Shown: in pieces, positions 61,614-64,000 of the stretch | How the letters are laid out: each line of letters starts with the position of its first letter | Numbering within the stretch: position 1 is the first letter of the stretch | Program-made: the position numbers and the translations under genes | From: Himantopus leucocephalus | Lineage: Eukaryota > Chordata > Aves > Charadriiformes > Recurvirostridae | Direction: 5' to 3' | DNA: 64,000 nt | Assembly (NCBI GenBank): GCA_003993805.1 | Contig: RSEF01000001.1 | Span: 70,566,079 to 70,630,078, forward strand | Notes under the pieces: model-generated | Database searches by the model: none | Seen by the model: the letters and a program-made list of their open reading frames with translations, nothing else | What the model was told of the DNA's origin: nothing

Positions 61614-64000
61614 CTGCAAGAAAAGAAGAAAGCTTCTTAGATGAAGTGTTCTATGGAAGAGCAAAATGAAAATAGGATATGAAGTGATTTTAATCTTCTC
61701 TGAAGGAATAAAAAGAGCAAGCCTCTTCAAAACTGGGGCAACTCCTCACAGGCCCATCAGTACGTTTAAAATTATGACTACCCACCGCACAACAAGATAG
61801 ACAGTAGACCATAAATGACAAGCAAGATCAAGAAGCCCATCTGCTGGCTATGTGGTCTGGAATTACAGAGGTTTCTCCCAGTTCTCTAATCTCTACAGAG
61901 CTACCCTTCCCCTCTGCAGTCTGCCTTTTTGTACATCCCTAAGGCCCTACCACAGCCAGTAGATCTGCCAAGCTGTGTTTCAGGACACAGATGATTTCTT
62001 GGGAAGTCTCTCAGGACAACCGTTCCTCTGCCCATGAGAGCATCCATTCTCATATCCCTGGAGGATCCTCATTCAGCATTTTTGTTCTGGGAAACAAGCA
62101 GCAGAAATGTGTGTAAGAAATGGATTTCCACAATAGTGAGTCCAATACACAGAACCCAGGAGGACTTTTCAGAAGCAAGCAGCAGCACAGGAACCTAATT
62201 CCTACACATTTCAGCCAGATTTAGATGCCTCAACTGTCTATATAATTTTGAAAAACTCAGTGGGTCCCTTCTCTATAAATTTAAGTATTGAAAGTTGTCC
62301 TGAACAGCTTCATTTTGATTTCATGCTGGCTTCTACCTTACTGTAACCTATTACGGTGTTTCGTAAGTTTAGCTGAATGTTATGTAAATTAACTTGGCCA
62401 CATTTGCATTTTCCACTTTTAAAGAAAGATAGATAACCTGTGTATGATAATGCATATATCAAATGTCTGTCCTGTAAGAACTGCCTCAGTTAAAAGTAGA
62501 TTCTTCATCCTGTGCTTCCACCAAAAGACTGCCTATTTTCTCTGTTTTAATCTAGTTAGTAACAGAAGTCTGCCAGCGGTATGACCAATGAATACACACA
62601 CTGCCTTTTAAAAGCTGAATACTGTGCACTGTCATAAACATACAGGCTCACTTTTTTCTTTGTATCAGTTTTAAGATATGTGACCCACAGCATTTGCACT
62701 GCTAGTTTCAACACTGATCAGGACAAGCCACACTTCAAAAATGTAAAGTTTTTATTTCTTTTTAAACTAGAAAGCACTTTTATTTGGACCTGAAAAATAC
62801 TGCAGACCTGACAAAACACATGGCTTGTGGCCATCTCTTGGTAGAGCCACTGAGATGACAATTAGCAATTATTTCAGCATTAGCTTATTGCATGCTTTCT
62901 CTCTGTTGGTATAAACAGCTGTCACATCCGGACAGATGAAAACAAAGATTGAAAATCAAATCCCAGTTTAAAAAAAAGCTCTATTGGCACAAGCACTCTG
63001 TCTAAAAAGTGATAAAGAATAATGAATCGAGGGTGTCTCCAAAATTGGAGTATAAGACAACACACTAGAAGGAGTTGCACTGAAGAAATTCACATTCTGA
63101 ACAGGAGTTTCTGTACTAATGATGAAAATAAACCTGAAGAAAACATGAAGAATAACTTAGAAGGAATCATAAATGCCTAACAGTGGCAGCAAGACTGACA
63201 CACAGAAACAGATAGGCTGCCCAATGTTTTTCCTGTGCTGATTGACAAGGACTATTGCATCAAAGCACCCCAAGATATCAGCAAACTGCCCATATTTAAG
63301 ATAAGCTTTTGCAGTTTGGTAACAGTTACCTGGGATGGTAACTTCCAGCACAGCTTCACGGGGCAGCTTTCTAACTCAGGTGCCTTTATGTCATCCTACA
63401 GAACAGCACTCTGCAGCTGGCTCAGCAACTCAGGGAAGATGAGTCCATGCAAATGGAGGGGAAAGGTGCATAGATGGAACAGGAACACAATTGCACCGAG
63501 TCTGACACTTTTTTCTTGCTTTCTTTTCTTTTTAAGACAAGTTTAAATGTCAAAGCTGAGAAATGAACATAGTCTGAGGGACTACATTCCCTTCCAAATT
63601 CTCTAAAATGCAAGTTTAATAAAATCATGGGAGATCTTATTTTTAGGCAAGAAAAGGTAAGAAAATGTTTAAGTCAGAAAACATAGGAATTTAAATGCAT
63701 AGTCTTTGTCTGAGGAAAGAAAAATCATTAACTGCATGTAGTAGGGTTCATGAAAATTACAGACTGACAGCTCTGAAAAGTGAAGCCTGTTATGCACTGG
63801 TACAATATGGGAAGAAGCTACAATGCTTTTCCCATAATGCTCTGCCACCGCACATGATGATGAGGGTAGCTCAGTCTTCTAGCTGATTGTTTTACAACCT
63901 GGGGGTTGTTGGTAGGTGTGGGGAAGGAACTGCCTAAAGGTGGAATTGCCTCTACTTCTTTGACTTCAGCTGGCAGAAAAAGGGGGGGGGGGGGGACAAA
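61514..64000 (-). other. DGKI: DGKI intron (upstream, 3' part) at window end
   Basis: Sequence upstream of the first recognised exon. I searched the minus strand for the preceding coding segment, the end of the accessory domain and a basic stretch before the SIPDRL motif, and did not find it, so that exon probably lies beyond 64000. The stretch is AT-rich, with no repeat I can name except the terminal G run at 63982-63995. The first 100 bases of this interval, 61514-61613, are the exon itself. The intron proper begins at 61614. Confidence 0.6.
63982..63995. repeat. G14 run at window end
   Basis: Fourteen G after an A-rich stretch. Confidence 0.95.

Larger units (their letters stand above)
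1..64000 (-). other. DGKI: DGKI gene, internal part (introns plus ten exons), minus strand
   Basis: The whole window appears to lie within one minus-strand gene. Ten conserved exons were recognised by translation. Each is bounded by AG and GT on the minus strand, and all phases agree except at one place where an exon is missing. Diacylglycerol kinase iota phosphorylates diacylglycerol with ATP to give phosphatidic acid, ending diacylglycerol signals to protein kinase C and RasGRP proteins. The family order is two C1 zinc fingers, catalytic domain, accessory domain, linker, ankyrin repeats and a PDZ-binding C-terminus. Only the linker and the first ankyrin segment are encoded here. The paralogue DGKZ has a similar layout, but the linker peptides (such as GTPPGMPDLVVEQAS and SPVSSED) fit DGKI better. 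Neither the start codon nor the stop codon is in the window. Comparisons are with the family sequence as I remember it, not with a database search. Confidence 0.9.

Noticed and set aside
1..64000. CRISPR arrays, operons, toxin genes, intact viral genes
   Set aside because: None seen. The window is vertebrate intron and exon sequence. Short repeats present are microsatellites or retrotransposon fragments.

Overview
This is a vertebrate, almost certainly avian, genomic window from a draft assembly. The bird call rests on three 3'-end copies of the CR1 retrotransposon (26131-26905, 55436-55602, 10762-10815), a sparse set of very old SINE/CR1 remnants, and a protein that matches an amniote gene exon by exon. 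There is no prokaryotic or operon-like organisation. The base composition is ordinary AT-rich intron sequence with poor CpG content, apart from one block at about 11040-11830.

The window lies inside one multi-exon gene on the minus strand, which I identify as DGKI (diacylglycerol kinase iota, a type IV diacylglycerol kinase). Ten exons were placed with GT/AG borders and continuous reading phase. In transcript order they are 61513-61613, 50538-50617, 48635-48679, 43337-43406, 41815-41855, 40077-40204, 39421-39502, (one unplaced or candidate exon), 20802-20827, 7367-7404 and 5701-5821. They encode the linker after the catalytic/accessory domains and the start of the ankyrin-repeat region. The C1 domains, catalytic core and accessory domain should lie upstream (beyond 64000). 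The remaining ankyrin repeats and C-terminal PDZ-binding tail should lie downstream (below position 1).

The exon at 39421-39502 ends in phase 0 while the exon at 20802-20827 needs two extra bases, and direct joining gives an early stop. A further exon of length 2 mod 3 must therefore lie in the 18.6 kb intron between them. The best candidate is a 41-bp microexon at 21133-21173. The same intron holds a phase-neutral 144-bp candidate cassette exon (38349-38492) and a 67-bp pseudoexon with strong splice sites (27910-27976).

The rest is intron: CR1 fragments, probable MIR/tRNA-derived SINE remnants, a CpG-rich block resembling a decayed endogenous-retrovirus LTR and leader (about 11040-11830), an imperfect 39-bp tandem repeat, simple repeats, a 100-N assembly gap (10662-10761) and two single-N/homopolymer artefacts. 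I see no RNA gene, no CRISPR array, no plus-strand gene and no clearly undescribed system. The observations most worth a second look concern alternative and microexon splicing of DGKI.
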